From: Phymorhynchus buccinoides
Taxonomy: Eukaryota > Mollusca > Gastropoda > Neogastropoda > Raphitomidae
Reading direction: 5' to 3'
Length of the DNA: 64,000 bases
Assembly (NCBI GenBank): GCA_017654935.2
Contig: CM065687.1
Span: 26,525,446 to 26,589,445 of the forward strand
This document shows positions 44,375-63,312 of the stretch, piece after piece. A model generated the notes under the pieces. That model was not told where the DNA came from. It did not search any database and saw nothing but the letters and a program-made list of their open reading frames with translations. The position numbers and the translations under genes are program-made. Position 1 is the stretch's first letter; every line of letters starts with the position of its first letter.

Positions 44375-44811
44375 TGTGACCCAGCACCACGAAAGTAAGC
44401 ACCACGAAAGGGACATTAAGTCGCTGGGCTAGTTTCTCAGAACAGGCTTGGAAAGTCCAAAATCTCTTCTTTTTGTCGATTTTGAGTTATGGGTATTTTC
44501 GTGTTCTCTAACATCTTATCTTCCATATTTATAAAGGACAATCTTTAACATCGTCTCTAAATGGTCTTATAAGTGCTTTAAAATGAGTAGGTCAATACAT
44601 TTTCTACAGCTAGGCTAGACTAGACTATGTTTTCTCAAAATGGCCGACACTCACCCTACTAACTTTAAATGCTCATAACTCTGAAACAGAAAAATATACA
44701 AGAATGGTTCTTGTATCATTAGAAAGAGAATTGTCTTAAGTTTTCAAATGTATAATTTTCTCAGAATGGTCAGTTTAACACTTAATGTCCCTTTCATGGT
44801 GCTGGGTCACA
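44375..44811. mobile_element. TGTGACCCAGCAC-ended element (copy 2) with duplicated end
   Basis: TGTGACCCAGCACCACGAAA to GGTGCTGGGTCACA. The last 57 bases including the right end are repeated once more to about 44870. The left end also has a partial repeat of GCACCACGAAAG. Confidence 0.8.
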
Positions 44812-45397
44812 TACAGTTGTAGAATGGTCAGTTTAACACTTAATGTCCCTTTCATGGTGCTGGGTCACATACAGTTGTACATGTATCTTTTGGGGGTCAA
44901 ACTATTCATAAATGCATAACGGTTTCAGCCAAGCTTACCATATGCACAGTACAAAGTGTGTGCATCTGCATAATTATGGCTAAAAGCGCATCTCTGTGCA
45001 TGAGTGTGGGCTTTCGATGTGTACTTACAATGTGTGCATGGTAATAAAGCTGATCTGTACCAACACCCATAACTAAATGTAATTGTTGTGTTTTGTCTTA
45101 TTATTATTACCAAACTCTTATGGGTTGTTGTTGGGGGTGGGGAAGCTTTGTAAGTAAAATGCATACAAATTAGAGTTAATCCGAAACAACCGTTGATCAG
45201 TCATCGTCATAATTTTCAACTGAGAATGATTCTTTTCAGCAAAAACATTTCTAATTAGAAAAGAAGAAAGCAACAAACTCACAAACAAAACATAAAAACC
45301 CCAAGTAAGTGAATACACACACATGCCTGTTATTACAAATACGAACAGCCATGTCTGTCTGATAATGGCTAATGCATGGGTGAAACGTTTCTTGGTA

Positions 45398-45959
45398 CAG
45401 ACAAACCCCTATTTTACGACCCTCTGTTAAGCGACTACCTCTTATTTGAGACCGGATTTGTTGGCACAGATGCATTTTACTATGTAAACGACCTCTCTTA
45501 AACGACTTCCTCTAAAACGCGACTTACGACCGCCATTTTGTTGGTTTTTACGACCGTTGCTGTCGTCTGCATAGACTTCGAGCAAAGGGAAACAACCACG
45601 GTCAAGGGCCTGAAAGCAAAGTCGCTTCCCTTGTTGTAGAAAAGATGGCGGAGAGCGTAGGAAAAGCACGAAAACCACTGACTTTGAAAAAGAAAACCAC
45701 TGACTTTGGACGAGAGTGGAGGTGATTAAAAGAAGTCGGCAAAGTGAAACTGTAATATCGATTGCACAATCCTATGGAGTTGGAAAGACCCAAATCCAGT
45801 TATAATATGTCATTGTATGTGTGCATGAAGAAGAGAGTATGAACTGTGCTGAACTTTTTCTTTCTACGGCTGCCAGTGAAAACCTCCGTCATACGACCCC
45901 TCCAATTTACGACCGATTTTTCCGGACATTTTGGAAGTCTTAAAATAGAGGTTTGTCTG
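45398..45959 (+). mobile_element. pogo/Tigger-like transposon remnant
   Basis: Inverted ends CAGACAAACCCCTATTTTAC and GTAAAATAGAGG-type complement, between TA dinucleotides. Contains a decayed transposase N-terminus (45645-45804) and further gacctccgtcatacgac-type repeats near the ends. The 562-bp size shows a large internal deletion. Confidence 0.8.
45645..45804 (+). pseudogene. pogo-like transposase N-terminal HTH, frameshifted
   Basis: ATG opens MAESVGKARKPLTLKKK. A short internal duplication (AAAACCACTGACTTTG twice) and a frame change then lead to VEVIKRSRQSETVISIAQSY and GVGKTQIQL, then TAA. The order LTL-x-x-K...V-x-x-I-K...I-A-x-x-(F/Y)-G-V-x-K-T/S matches the CENP-B/pogo helix-turn-helix. 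Described only; the frame is broken. Confidence 0.7.
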
Positions 45960-45964
45960 TATAC

Positions 45965-46207
45965 AAGGATTTCCTGTTTTTCAATTTTACCAGAAAAGGA
46001 AGTTCTTTTTTTTTGGGGGGGGGTCAAACAAGATCTCTGTGTGTCTATTGTATTTTTCAAACACTTTAAGATGAGTATTTGCATAAATTGTGGAAAAAGC
46101 AAACTAAAATACTTTCATAACTCATTTTTTGCTTCAGCTGCAGGGGGGACATTACCCCTGGACCCCGGCCTTTCAGGTTTTTTCATTTTGCATAGTTGCA
46201 CCCATGG
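45965..46207. mobile_element. ATGGGTGCAACT-family MITE (copy 3)
   Basis: Shares TTTTTCAAACACTTTAAGAT-type sequence and GGGGTCCAGGG complement with 60578-60847. The right end reads AGTTGCACCCATGG. It abuts the pogo-like remnant. Confidence 0.65.
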
Positions 46208-46627
46208 TAATGGCCAAGCATGAACAGAAGCCCACAACATCGCATAATAATAAGCATTCACATCACTGATTAGGAGAAAAAGCACACAAAAAACCCACCC
46301 TATCCATTAATTCTTTGCCAATCCAACTTCTGACAGATACATAGTTCCGTAATTTGACTGAAAATAATAATTATCTACTTACATTTAAAGAAAACAAAAC
46401 AACCGATACATTCATCATAATAATAACTTTACATAATGATATAACAGAATCACAACGAGGTGCATCACAATATCGTACATGAGCCGAAGGAGTATGAATA
46501 GCGTTCAGGAACATGGCAGCAATGAGAGGGAGACAAAACAAAGACCACACCAAAACAAAAACCAAAAAAAGGAGAAAAACTATACATGGTATAAAGTAAG
46601 ATGAAAAATTCTAGAAGAAAATTAATA
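46208..46627. other. Intergenic, nothing identified
   Basis: AT-rich, no feature recognised. Confidence 0.4.
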
Positions 46628-47046
46628 CAGTGGAACCTCCCTTATAAGACCTTCAAAAAGCGATGACGACGAAAATGGTGTTTTACGTCCTCTTGGTCTG
46701 AATTAGACACATATGGGACATTTGTAAATACAAATATGGTGGGAACAATACTGGAGGCAATGCCCGGAGGCAGTACGAAACCAGTAAAGTCACGATTTTT
46801 TTAAAATTAATACAGATAGCTGTAGCGGTGACCCCGCCTCGGTTAAACCTCATCGGCTATGGCACCGCCACAAATATAGTATAAAAATGACCTCCTTCAA
46901 AAAGCATCCAAAATGAGGTCTTATAAGGGAGGGGTCTTATAAGGTAGGTAATTTTAATACTTACAAAGAAGGACAATGTCTCAAAGAAGTAGGTCTTATA
47001 TGGGAGGGTGTCTTATAATGGGAGGTCTTATAAGGGAGGTTCCACT
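46628..47046. mobile_element. CAGTGGAACCTCC-ended pogo-like MITE (copy 3), interrupted
   Basis: Ends CAGTGGAACCTCCCTTATAA and TTATAAGGGAGGTTCCACTG. The repeat CTTCAAAAAGC occurs on both sides of an insert at 46662-46893. Confidence 0.8.
46662..46893 (-). mobile_element. SINE-like insert with ~11-bp target duplication
   Basis: On the minus strand it begins near GGCGGTGCCATAGCCGATGA with GGTTTAACCG as a possible B box. Its other part (ACACATATGGGAC, CTGGAGGCAATG) recurs at 51889-52075. A long duplication fits LINE-type insertion. Confidence 0.6.
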
Positions 47047-48689
47047 GTATTAGCTAACTCTCTGATTCTGCTTTCTGGCCACCGACAAAGAGCCGACGCA
47101 AGTGAAAGAACGACAGTTCTACAACTTCATCAACAACTCTTTGCTTCATGAAAGTCTTTACAAACTCTGCTCTCCATACATGAAAATGATTAACTTCTAT
47201 CCAAGAAGTCGGTCACCAACAAAGACTAAGAGCGTTGTTTTGTCAACATGCTGAAGTTCTCTCTTTTTCTCTTTGTTTCACTTCACTCTTTAAGACTATC
47301 TTGTAACTACACTGCACCAATACCCTTCCTCCATGCTTTGAAAACTCAAATATAAAATAACATAATGAAGGTAGGCCTATTATTATACAACTGGCAGTTC
47401 AACAACAATGACAACAAAAATAAACAGAAAGCGCACGAAAAGCAGGATAACAGTGAAATAACTTCTCTTTGTAAATAACAATCTTTGTGTTTTGAAAGCC
47501 AAAACTGTGTACATGACAATCACAGAAATGTCTGTACAAAAAAATTATGTTATTGTCACCAAGGTTTAAAATGAAAGGAAAAATATTAACAAGAGAAAGA
47601 GCCCCACTCTCTTCGGAGCTTTTTTTCCCAGGGGTCAATGAGACAATATTTCTAGACAATTCCAAGACATACTCATTTGAAACAGAAGTACCAGTACTTC
47701 AATCTTATAGTATTATTATTGTAAATTTTTCAAACAAATTGATAAAGCTGCAGAGCAGTGAAACATTCATTGCATTTAAGGATTTCAGAGAGTTCTGTTA
47801 AAAGTCTCTTCCTTTTTGATGTTGAAGGCTTTGAATTATTTTACCCGGCCCCAACCCACCCCTAAAAAAAAAAATCAGATTTTTTTTATCATAGTTTTTA
47901 AGATTTTCGGAAATTGATAAGCTACGGATATATAGAAAATTGACTGATTAAGGTAAAGAAAAATGTATTACAAATTCAACAAAAGAAAGAAAAACAAGAG
48001 CACTAGTACTTTCCCCACAACGCAGTTGGATGGATGTCTGACAACAGAATCTACACAGAAAATCCTTAATATTCGGGTGCAAACTGAAACAATAACGTTC
48101 ACACAAATCTTTTGAAGACTCCGTCTGAGGGGAATGTAGAAAAACCTTAACTAAATGGTACTATGACTAAAACAAGTAAAACCCTGTGATTTAGGATAAA
48201 CAAATGATTCTTTTTCTTGCTTTGCAGACTTAATCCATGTACATATTTTCAGCCAAACAAAAAATGTGTATGGTAACAAAAGAAAAGGATGCTCTGGTGC
48301 TAATACTAGGATAAACGAACCTTGGAACCAGAGCAGTTTTGTGATGTCAAAATCACTGCGATGAATTATTCACAATTTGACTAACGCTCATTCCCTACAT
48401 CGTGGAATTTACTTCAACACGTGTCTAGGTTCCTGAAAAGGAAACGGTGGTTTTTTTTAAAGACTCAAATCTTAATTCTATATTGTTTTAAGGTGAACAT
48501 CCTTTTCTTAGGAAGTTGTCAACATGCTTTTTGTCCTGTTTTGAAATTCAAACAAAAATAATATATTCTTGGAAGACAGTGAAGACAAATCTGATGGTGC
48601 GTGGGAAAACCAGACATAAGTCGCTCAGAATGTTTTCGAGGAAAAGACAAAAATAAAAATAGTCAACAACCCCCAGAATACCAAATTTC
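47047..48689. other. Intergenic, nothing identified
   Basis: AT-rich. No exon, RNA gene or shared repeat recognised. Confidence 0.4.
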
Positions 48690-49095
48690 GGTATAGGTCA
48701 AGATGTGCCATCCCCCCTACATTTCTCGGTTAATTCCATTCTTCCGTTTTTGCCTTACTAAACATGAAACTGTATTTTATGAACATTTTCAACTAATTAT
48801 CTTTGTTCAATAATTAATTGCAGTCATGATAAAGGCCATTATCTAATAGGACCCCCCCCCCCCCCCCCATGTACTGCAGTACACCGCGGCATTTGTCACA
48901 GTCGTGGTTTATTGCGTTTTTCCGTCTTATAGGGGGGGGTAGGGTTAGGGTTAGTATTCCAAAAAGATAATTAGCTGAAAAGGTTCCTAAAATACAGCTT
49001 TATGCTTGGTAAGAAAGGCAAAAACAGAAAAATGGAATTAACCGAGAAATGTAGAGGTGGGGGGGGGGGGGGGGGGGGGGTGGCACATCTTTACC
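48690..49095. mobile_element. Foldback element with C/G runs at its ends
   Basis: Arms GATGTGCCATCCCCCCTACA and TTTCTCGGTTAATTCCATTC at left pair with GGAATTAACCGAGAAATGTA and TGGCACATC at right. The centre holds a C run and TAGGGTTAGGGTTAG, a short telomere-like word. Confidence 0.75.
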
Positions 49096-49511
49096 GTTAC
49101 CCAAATTTCTATTTAGGGCATTTGTATGTATTCTACCAGTACCCATTACATGAAAGACAATTTTGATTGATTTCTTTGTTTATTTGATCGTTTTTTTAAT
49201 CAAGTAAATAGAAAACAAAATTCTGCCTTCTACGTCCAATTTCTGCAAATGATCTATCTCTGATGTCAAACTTCAGATGGCTATAAAAACAAAAATAGAC
49301 AAGATAACTCAATTCTGTTTCCTGCGTATTGACTAGGGATCTTTGTTCCATCTTGTAAAAACAAAATCTCAATTTATGCCAAAATTCCATTATGTCTGGC
49401 TCTCCCCCCCCCCCCCCCCCCCATCACAAATACTGTAAGCTGTGACTCGTGTCAGTAACTGCTGGCATACAGCAGGTAGACGGTGAAGAAAGAAAAGAAA
49501 CTTAAATTTTG

Positions 49512-49933
49512 ACGGGTATATCATCAGTGAAATTCAAAAACGTCGTATCTCGATTTTGAGTTAGATACATTGTCAGCTCTCTAATTTTTCCAACCACCTT
49601 CCACCTTTTAAAAGCTTGTATCTCTAACGACTTTCTATCTGGGGTAAATGAGGTTGTGAACATAGAAGAAAAACTCGTAAGTCCCAAATTCAGATCTACT
49701 TAAGGACCAAAACCTCGTATCTTCGTTCTTTTCAAGTCTAAAAAAAACCGTTTAAAAGTAATTTTAACAAAATGCAGGACTAAACTCGCAATGTCTTGAA
49801 CAACATATTCATCATAGTTAATCAATTGTGGTCAACGCGGTTCATTTCTAAAACAGTTTTTTTTCTCATTTTTCTCAAAACTACCAAAATTGAAATACGA
49901 GGTTTTTCAATTTCACCGATGATATGCCGGAAA
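49512..49933. mobile_element. Inverted-repeat element (GGTATATCATC ends)
   Basis: GGTATATCATCAGTGAAATT at left and the near-complement AATTTCACCGATGATATGCC at right form arms of about 34 bases. Single copy in the window. Confidence 0.7.
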
Positions 49934-50380
49934 ATATTATCACAAGAGGAAGAAAGAAGGCTGGCAGTGCCTTCTGGGAAATACCTCTTGGTATGACACA
50001 ACGTTGACTTGTAAACTTGTCACTTTAAAAAAAAAAAAAAATGATAAAAACATAACTTGATCTTGATTATAATACTCAATCCACTTCAGCAGCAGAGATT
50101 ACAGCAGAGATTACAGAATCCAAAAATGAAAGAAAAACGGTAGGGAACTGCATGTATGGAGGAAGTAAACTGTCAGATGAATGCCAGTAGGTACTATGGG
50201 CTCGAATGAATGAAATTCGCGATAAAGCGGTTTCTTCTTCTTCTCCTTTCCGCGAACATCGGCGTCGATTTTCAATATTGTGATGATTTCTTGGCTCAAG
50301 CCAGAAAAGTTTTATTAGTAAATTCAGTCACTAATTCTTAGTAAATTTTAGTATAAAACAAGCTGGAAAAAGCAAAATAC

Positions 50381-50458
50381 CTGGAAATGTCCACGATCGG
50401 ACAGAGAAAAATCACTCAGCCGCGGATCGGCGGATGCCAAGTTGCAACTCGGCGCCAT
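50381..50458 (-). CDS. Candidate first coding exon (26 codons)
   Basis: Minus-strand ATG in a GATCGCGATGG context opens MAPSCNLASADPRLSDFSLS and ends at donor CAG|GTATTT. It lies in a CpG-richer patch downstream of the CRE-like site. No second exon could be proven. The region 50111-50300 has open frames but no convincing acceptor. It may be a transposase first exon or a captured or genuine host exon. Confidence 0.4.
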
Positions 50459-50674
50459 CGCGATCAATTTTCACTTCATTTTCCGTTGAAAACTTCAAAA
50501 TTCTCACATCATCGTATTTTCCAGTGATAATATAATCTAAATTGACTCATTTCAAGCCCTAATTACAATCTCTACCATTAAAAAAACTGCCTGGAAAGCT
50601 CTTCGAATCAACAGTAAAAGTCTGACGCCATTTAGATAGATCGACCAAAATAAAAACATTATTTCACCCCTTTA

Positions 50675-50741
50675 ACCAATGAAAATGCAGCATTTAATGC
50701 ATGTGACGTCAAGCACAACCCCTTTTCTGATGACGTAGTGT
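50675..50741 (-). promoter_or_regulatory. CRE and CCAAT-like promoter block
   Basis: TGACGTCA (50703-50710) is a perfect palindromic CRE. TGATGACGTAG follows near 50729 and AACCAATGAA near 50674. It lies 220-280 bases upstream of the candidate start at 50458. Confidence 0.45.
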
Positions 50742-50952
50742 GTTAGGTACACGTTTCGGTCAACCCTTGCGTGTTTTACTACGAACGGAAACAAATAATA
50801 GACGGTTTTTCGAAATCCGGAATTTTCAGCGTTCACCCGGAATTTACTATTTTACCCGGAATTTTAGCAAATTTCCGGAATAATTCCGGCTAAACCGGAA
50901 TGGTAAACAGGTCTGCAGTAGGTACTATGGGCTCGAATGAATGAAATTCTGC

Positions 50953-51386
50953 TTAACCCTTTCACCGCCAATCATTTATCAGCCAAAAAATACCATTAAA
51001 CTTAACTGGATAGAGAAAACTAAAGTCAGCAATATTAAGAATTTCCCTGTGACATATTAAAAAGCACATTAAGAAGCCCACCCCAATTATCTCATGAAAT
51101 GAAGCAAATTTCAGTCTCATTTTGCCCATGAGACGAGCGTTAATGTCTAGCATTCGTCTCATGGGCAAAATTTGACTGAAATTTTCTTTATTTCATTGGG
51201 GTGGGCTTCTTACCCGCCCATGCTCTTTTTACCCCGTCTTCTCCTATAACACTAGGCCTACACGTACCTCCCAAAATTAAAAAAAATGGGGCTTTCAGAT
51301 AACAGACCCTGATTTGTTGCCTTTTATTGACATGGGTGTTAAACCATTGTGGTGCATAGATGCGACATTGGCGGTGAAAGGGTTAA
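50953..51386. mobile_element. piggyBac-like TTAA MITE (copy 8) split by a hairpin
   Basis: TTAACCCTTTCACCGCCAAT to GGCGGTGAAAGGGTTAA. The insert at about 51064-51245 is a foldback whose arms include AAGAAGCCCACCCCAAT and ATTGGGGTGGGCTTCTT. Confidence 0.85.
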
Positions 51387-51888
51387 AGGTGGACACTGAC
51401 GGATGAGTTTTTGCAAGAAACACGTTGAGATCACCAGAAAGTTAGCCTTTACAAGGATCGGAACACTCACTTTGCTCTGGTTTCCTAGAAATCAAACTGT
51501 GAAGACAGCGATTTCTCCTTGGCGGAGATGCCGGAGAGAGTAGCCATTTTGGATGGGGTGGGTGGAGGACACGAAGTCTTTTCTTTTTTTGCAGTGCAGT
51601 AGAAAAAAAGATTGGAGCTATTTCCTTTGTTGTGGGTGAAACTCCTTTAGATAAACTGTATAAAAGTTTTAAAATAAATAAATAAAAAGGCTTGTATTGC
51701 GAAAATGTTGTGCAAACGATTTGGTTTAAAATCAGGCGGCCATTAGAAAAGAAACGGCACACGCCTTCTCTTTGGGTGAAAGAATTTGACTTCCAGCACC
51801 TCCGCCAAGGAGGAATCGCCTATTTGACGGTTTGATTTCAAGAAAACCAGATCAAAGTGAGTGTTGCAATCTCTGTGAAGGGTGTTTT

Positions 51889-52075
51889 CTTGGTGATCTC
51901 GACATGTTTCTTACAAAAACGCATTCGTCAGGGTGCCCCTTTAACATCCTCTGGTCTGGAACAGACACATATGGGACATTAGTACATATAAAGATTTTGG
52001 GAACGATCCTGGAGGCAATGTTCGGAGGCAGTGCAACACCAGGAAAGTCCCAAATTTTTAACAATACAGATGTAT
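51889..52075 (-). repeat. SINE-like fragment (second copy)
   Basis: Matches the insert at 46662-46893 through GACACATATGGGACATT and GATCCTGGAGGCAATG. The head-like part is absent. Confidence 0.55.
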
Positions 52076-52158
52076 TATGAGTAATTACTATGGGCTCTTC
52101 TTTATTACTTTTATAATAGCACCTTCTGACTTTCACCCGACGAATAGTTAACAATACT

Positions 52159-52307
52159 CCAGGGCCTGTATATCCAGATAGTATGAGACTTATCATCATG
52201 ATATTTTAAAAGTCCTTCTAAAGTAGAAGGACTTAATAGGACTTTAGAAGGGCTTCTAAGATATCATGATAAGTCTCATACTATCTCAACATGAAAACAG
52301 ACCCTGG
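52159..52307. mobile_element. Foldback MITE, GATAGTATGAGACTTA arms
   Basis: CCAGGGCCTGTATATCCAGA to ACAGACCCTGG with arms sharing ATAGTATGAGACTTATCAT. Diverged relative of the perfect palindrome at 61289-61447. Confidence 0.8.
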
Positions 52308-52669
52308 TCAGCGGTCGGTTGTTGAGCGGAACACAGACTTCGGCGTAGCAAACCACAGAAGGCTGTCGGGCAGGGGACGGCACAGCGCAGCCAAGGCAGA
52401 CAGAGTGTAGAAGGGAGATAAGGCAGTGACCCAGCGATGCGCTCCGAGCGGGCGGCGGCTATCAAGGGCAGGTAATCAATAATAAGTTAACGATGCGGCG
52501 CGGCGAGCCGCGGATGCTGCAACGGGTTGACAATGACTTGAGATCAGTTTCCTCGCCCGCTGGTGTAGTCTGCAAAAAACAAAACCACCCGTCATTTTGA
52601 GGATTATATGCCAGAGGTTACGTACCATCACAGCAGGAATAAAGAAGCTTCACCCAACGATATGCCAGA

Positions 52670-52985
52670 AAGTACTATCATTCTCTGCCTTGCCTTAAGG
52701 CTGTGCCAGACCAATTGACATAGGCTAGAACACCAAGGCTACATCAAAACGTTGTTATGTTCTGCATAGTTATGCGGGGATTGTCTTTAGCCATGACAAG
52801 CTACTAGTATAACAACCTCAGTCTCCAAAATTCTGTGAAGTCGGAATGTGGCTGATCACGTGGCGGGGTAATCAAAAACGGTCACATACGTAATGTTCTC
52901 ATCCGTAGCTGATGCACCTGTACCATGTTGTTCAAGTGCTTCAATGTTGGGATGATCCCTGGAGTCTTTCAGCCAGGGTACGCAA
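52670..52985 (-). repeat. Dispersed repeat with CACGTGGCGGGGTAATC (copy 3)
   Basis: Same family as 40020-40325. Followed by a short inverted pair with CTTCTGGCTTTCACC and GAAAGCCAGAAAATAC (53040-53120). Confidence 0.7.
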
Positions 52986-53597
52986 ACAACAACAGCAACT
53001 ATCATTCCTCATCACAAGAGGAATAAATAAGGCTAATAATATCTTCTGGCTTTCACCAGACACTAAGCCTTTACTAGGTACTATCACTCTTCTCAGTTGA
53101 AAGCCAGAAAATACTCTCACAAAAGGAATACCATTTTGCCTTTGTTTGTTTGTCCATTTGGGAACAAAAAGTTTCACAAAAAGAGTTCAAACATTTTAAT
53201 GACAGAAACATGTTGGAATATATAACAGGGCCTGGGCCTGTGCTGTGGGTTTGTTGTGACGTGGGACAATGAAATTGATATTTTAAAGCAAAAAGATGTT
53301 TACACTGTCCTCTTTGTGTGCATATGTAGTTTTTGTAATCCTTTTTTTAAAATATTGAATAATCCCCTACCACCACCACCCACCTCAAGGGGGAACCCCC
53401 CAACTTTTTTTCTAATTTTGATATTCCATGTTGGAGGCGATAGTCACAGTTCACCACCATAACATCAGTTCAACTGGGCTCAATTCTTTTATCCCCAGGA
53501 ATAAAATGACGAATGGCAATGTCTGCATTCACGGTTACAACAAAATATGACAAGCTGACCTTGCGGGCGTGGACTCCTGTCGTTATTTATAAATAAG

Positions 53598-61199
<7,602 letters not shown>

Positions 61200-61288
61200 G
61201 GTGGGGAAAGAATTGAGCAGGGTGTTGATGTGAGGAGGAAAAACACCCACCAAAGAAAAAAGGTAACCATAAATTAAAAAAGAATCAC

Positions 61289-61447
61289 CCTGGGACGGTA
61301 TTCATGTCGAGATAGCATGAGACTTAGCATGATGCTAACTTAGAAGCTCTTCCATAAGTCCTATTAAATCCTATAGGACATTGGAAGAGCTTCTAAGTTA
61401 GCATCATGCTAAGTCTCATGCTATCTCGACATGAATACCGTCCCAGG
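61289..61447. mobile_element. Near-perfect 159-bp palindrome (foldback MITE)
   Basis: Arms of 65 bases are exact inverted copies, from CCTGGGACGGTATTCATGTC to GACATGAATACCGTCCCAGG, with a loop of about 29 bases. It lies 90 bases upstream of an HBP1 exon, in the intron. A diverged relative is at 52159-52307. Confidence 0.9.
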
Positions 61448-61516
61448 TCATCTCTTTAAATCTTTACGATATGTTACCAGGTATTTCAAATGATTCTTCC
61501 AACCTAAATGCTTTGT

Positions 61517-61547
<31 letters not shown>

Positions 61548-62360
61548 GGCATTTCTAGCGCTTAATCTTAAATAATCCCTAAGCGCTTACAATAATAAAT
61601 AAGTTGTTAATAAATTAACAAGCACAAAATTGCAATAGTTTGTGGCGCGCGGTCTATTTTTACCACTCCAATCATGAGTCATCTCCCCTGGCTTTTCAAT
61701 AATTTTAATCGGTAAACCAGAATGTTATCTCTGCACCCTTTCGTAACTTTTTATATCTTTTGGAAAACATTTAAAACTATGTATCCTACTTATACTCATC
61801 AAAAGAAGCACTGCATACTCGTCGTGTCTGTTGTAGTGTCTGTATTACGTATGTTTATTATTTTGTACGCTTTTAAAATACATCATTTTAAAGAGCGGCC
61901 TCAATTAATTTTGAAGTGTAGCCTCGGTTTGAAGTGCGACAATTTTGGAACGACAGACAGACCGACCGACCGACAAAGTGAGTTACAGGTTTGTGGCTTG
62001 AGCCACAAACAATAAACTATCAATAGAAGCAAATGAACATAAAACATATGTTAAACACAAGCACACACACACACACACACAATAAATGCACACACACACA
62101 AATGTGCGTGCACACCCACGAACGCATACACACAAACACAGCAGTGAAATAGCAACAAAAAACCCACAACTATTCTTTCTATCCATTTCTTCTCAGATAT
62201 GTCCCAGGGAACAAGGAACTAAATCTATAAACATGTTGTGAACAAACTGATTCATCACTCAGTTGTAAAACAGGCAATAATTGAAGCACAAGATGGTCAA
62301 GAAAAGACACGGGCATTGCGTGAAATTAAGCAATTCCATTTTGTATTGTTGCATGGCTTG
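61448..62360. other. HBP1 upstream intron or intergenic, nothing coding
   Basis: ATA array with a GCGCTTA element (61521-61595), a GACAGACAGACCGACCGACC-type tetranucleotide patch at about 61955, and CA-rich sequence at 62057-62135. No HBP1 exon recognised. Confidence 0.45.
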
Positions 62361-63312
62361 CAACTCATTCAAGTCGTTCCAGCCATATATGTGCAGAATT
62401 AATAGATAGCTGTCAATTGGATGCATTTGCTTCAAGGGAAGTAAATCTGTGTGCACATCATACCTTGGTCACTTCTAAACTCGCTTCGCTCCCTTAGACC
62501 ACAATTTGGCCTCTGACTTTGCTTTTGTAGTGGTGAAACCAATTGGTGTGGAGAGGTTTTTTTTACATAAAGTCTATATATATATAAAAAAAGTCTGATC
62601 TACCACTTCCCTATGTCTAAACCTGAAGTAAAAACCTGTAACCTTCTTTAATTTCTCCTTTTGTTTATGTATGTTTTGTTTGTGTGTATGGCTGGAATGA
62701 TTTCTGAGGTTTTTTTAATACTGTATTTTTCGGATCATTAGGCACTGCTGTGCATAAGGCGAATAGGGCAATTTTCAAGAAACATCTGAAAAACATAAAG
62801 TAAAAGGCACCCTTATTTATAAGGCGATACACACCTCGCAAAAGAAAGTCGAAGTTTGAAGCCCGTACACGTAAACGCTTACCGACCGCCATTACTGCAG
62901 ACATAAACGAGAGTTGGCTCCCTAAGTCCTTCTCAAATAATCAAACTTCAGATTTTGCGACTTCCGATTGTTGTGTTTGGACTTTTCTTCGCGAAAACTG
63001 GTAGAATTATGGTATTTTAAGCTCTACAACGATGCTTTTGACATCCAATGAAGGGTTATGGCATCTGCTGGACGGTATCTCGGATAATAGGGATTTTGAA
63101 GCATTATCGGCGACTCGTTACCACTTTCGATGTTGTGACTCACAGTAAACTGTACTGAGTACGGCAATCGTTGCCTCTCTTCTAACAATTTTGTTCACTA
63201 ATAGGGCGCCCTCGTTTATTAGGTGCATAGGTTGAAATTGGAGAAAACAATATCGCCTTATAGTCCGAAAATTACGGTAATTCAAAATCGTTGCGATGTG
63301 AATGAGTTAAGA
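62361..63312 (-). mobile_element. TTAACTCATTC-family element (copy 2) split by another MITE
   Basis: Reverse copy of 11808-12196 (shared CTTCAAGGGAAGTAAATCTG), interrupted by a CGGACTATAAGG-type element at 62715-63282. The outer ends are CAACTCATTCAAGTCG and GCGATGTGAATGAGTTAA. Confidence 0.7.
62715..63282 (-). mobile_element. CGGACTATAAGG-type element with MAVGKRL start
   Basis: TGTATTTTTCGGATCATTAG to ATAGTCCGAAAATTACGGTA. On the minus strand GTAATGGCGGTCGGTAAGCG (about 62890) encodes MAVGKRL as at 41692. Confidence 0.65.

Larger units (their letters stand above)
50187..50915 (-). mobile_element. CAGACCTGTTTACC-ended element, left side truncated
   Basis: The right terminus GGTAAACAGGTCTG belongs to the CAGACCTG group, with CCGGAATT subterminal repeats. 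No matching left terminus. Instead, a 34-base direct repeat starting CAGTAGGTACTATGGG flanks the segment (50187 and 50916). The interior carries the promoter-like block and short exon below. Confidence 0.55.

Noticed and set aside
48941..48956. TAGGGTTAGGGTTAG as an interstitial telomere
   Set aside because: Only about two units, inside a foldback element next to a G run; too short to mean a telomeric site.
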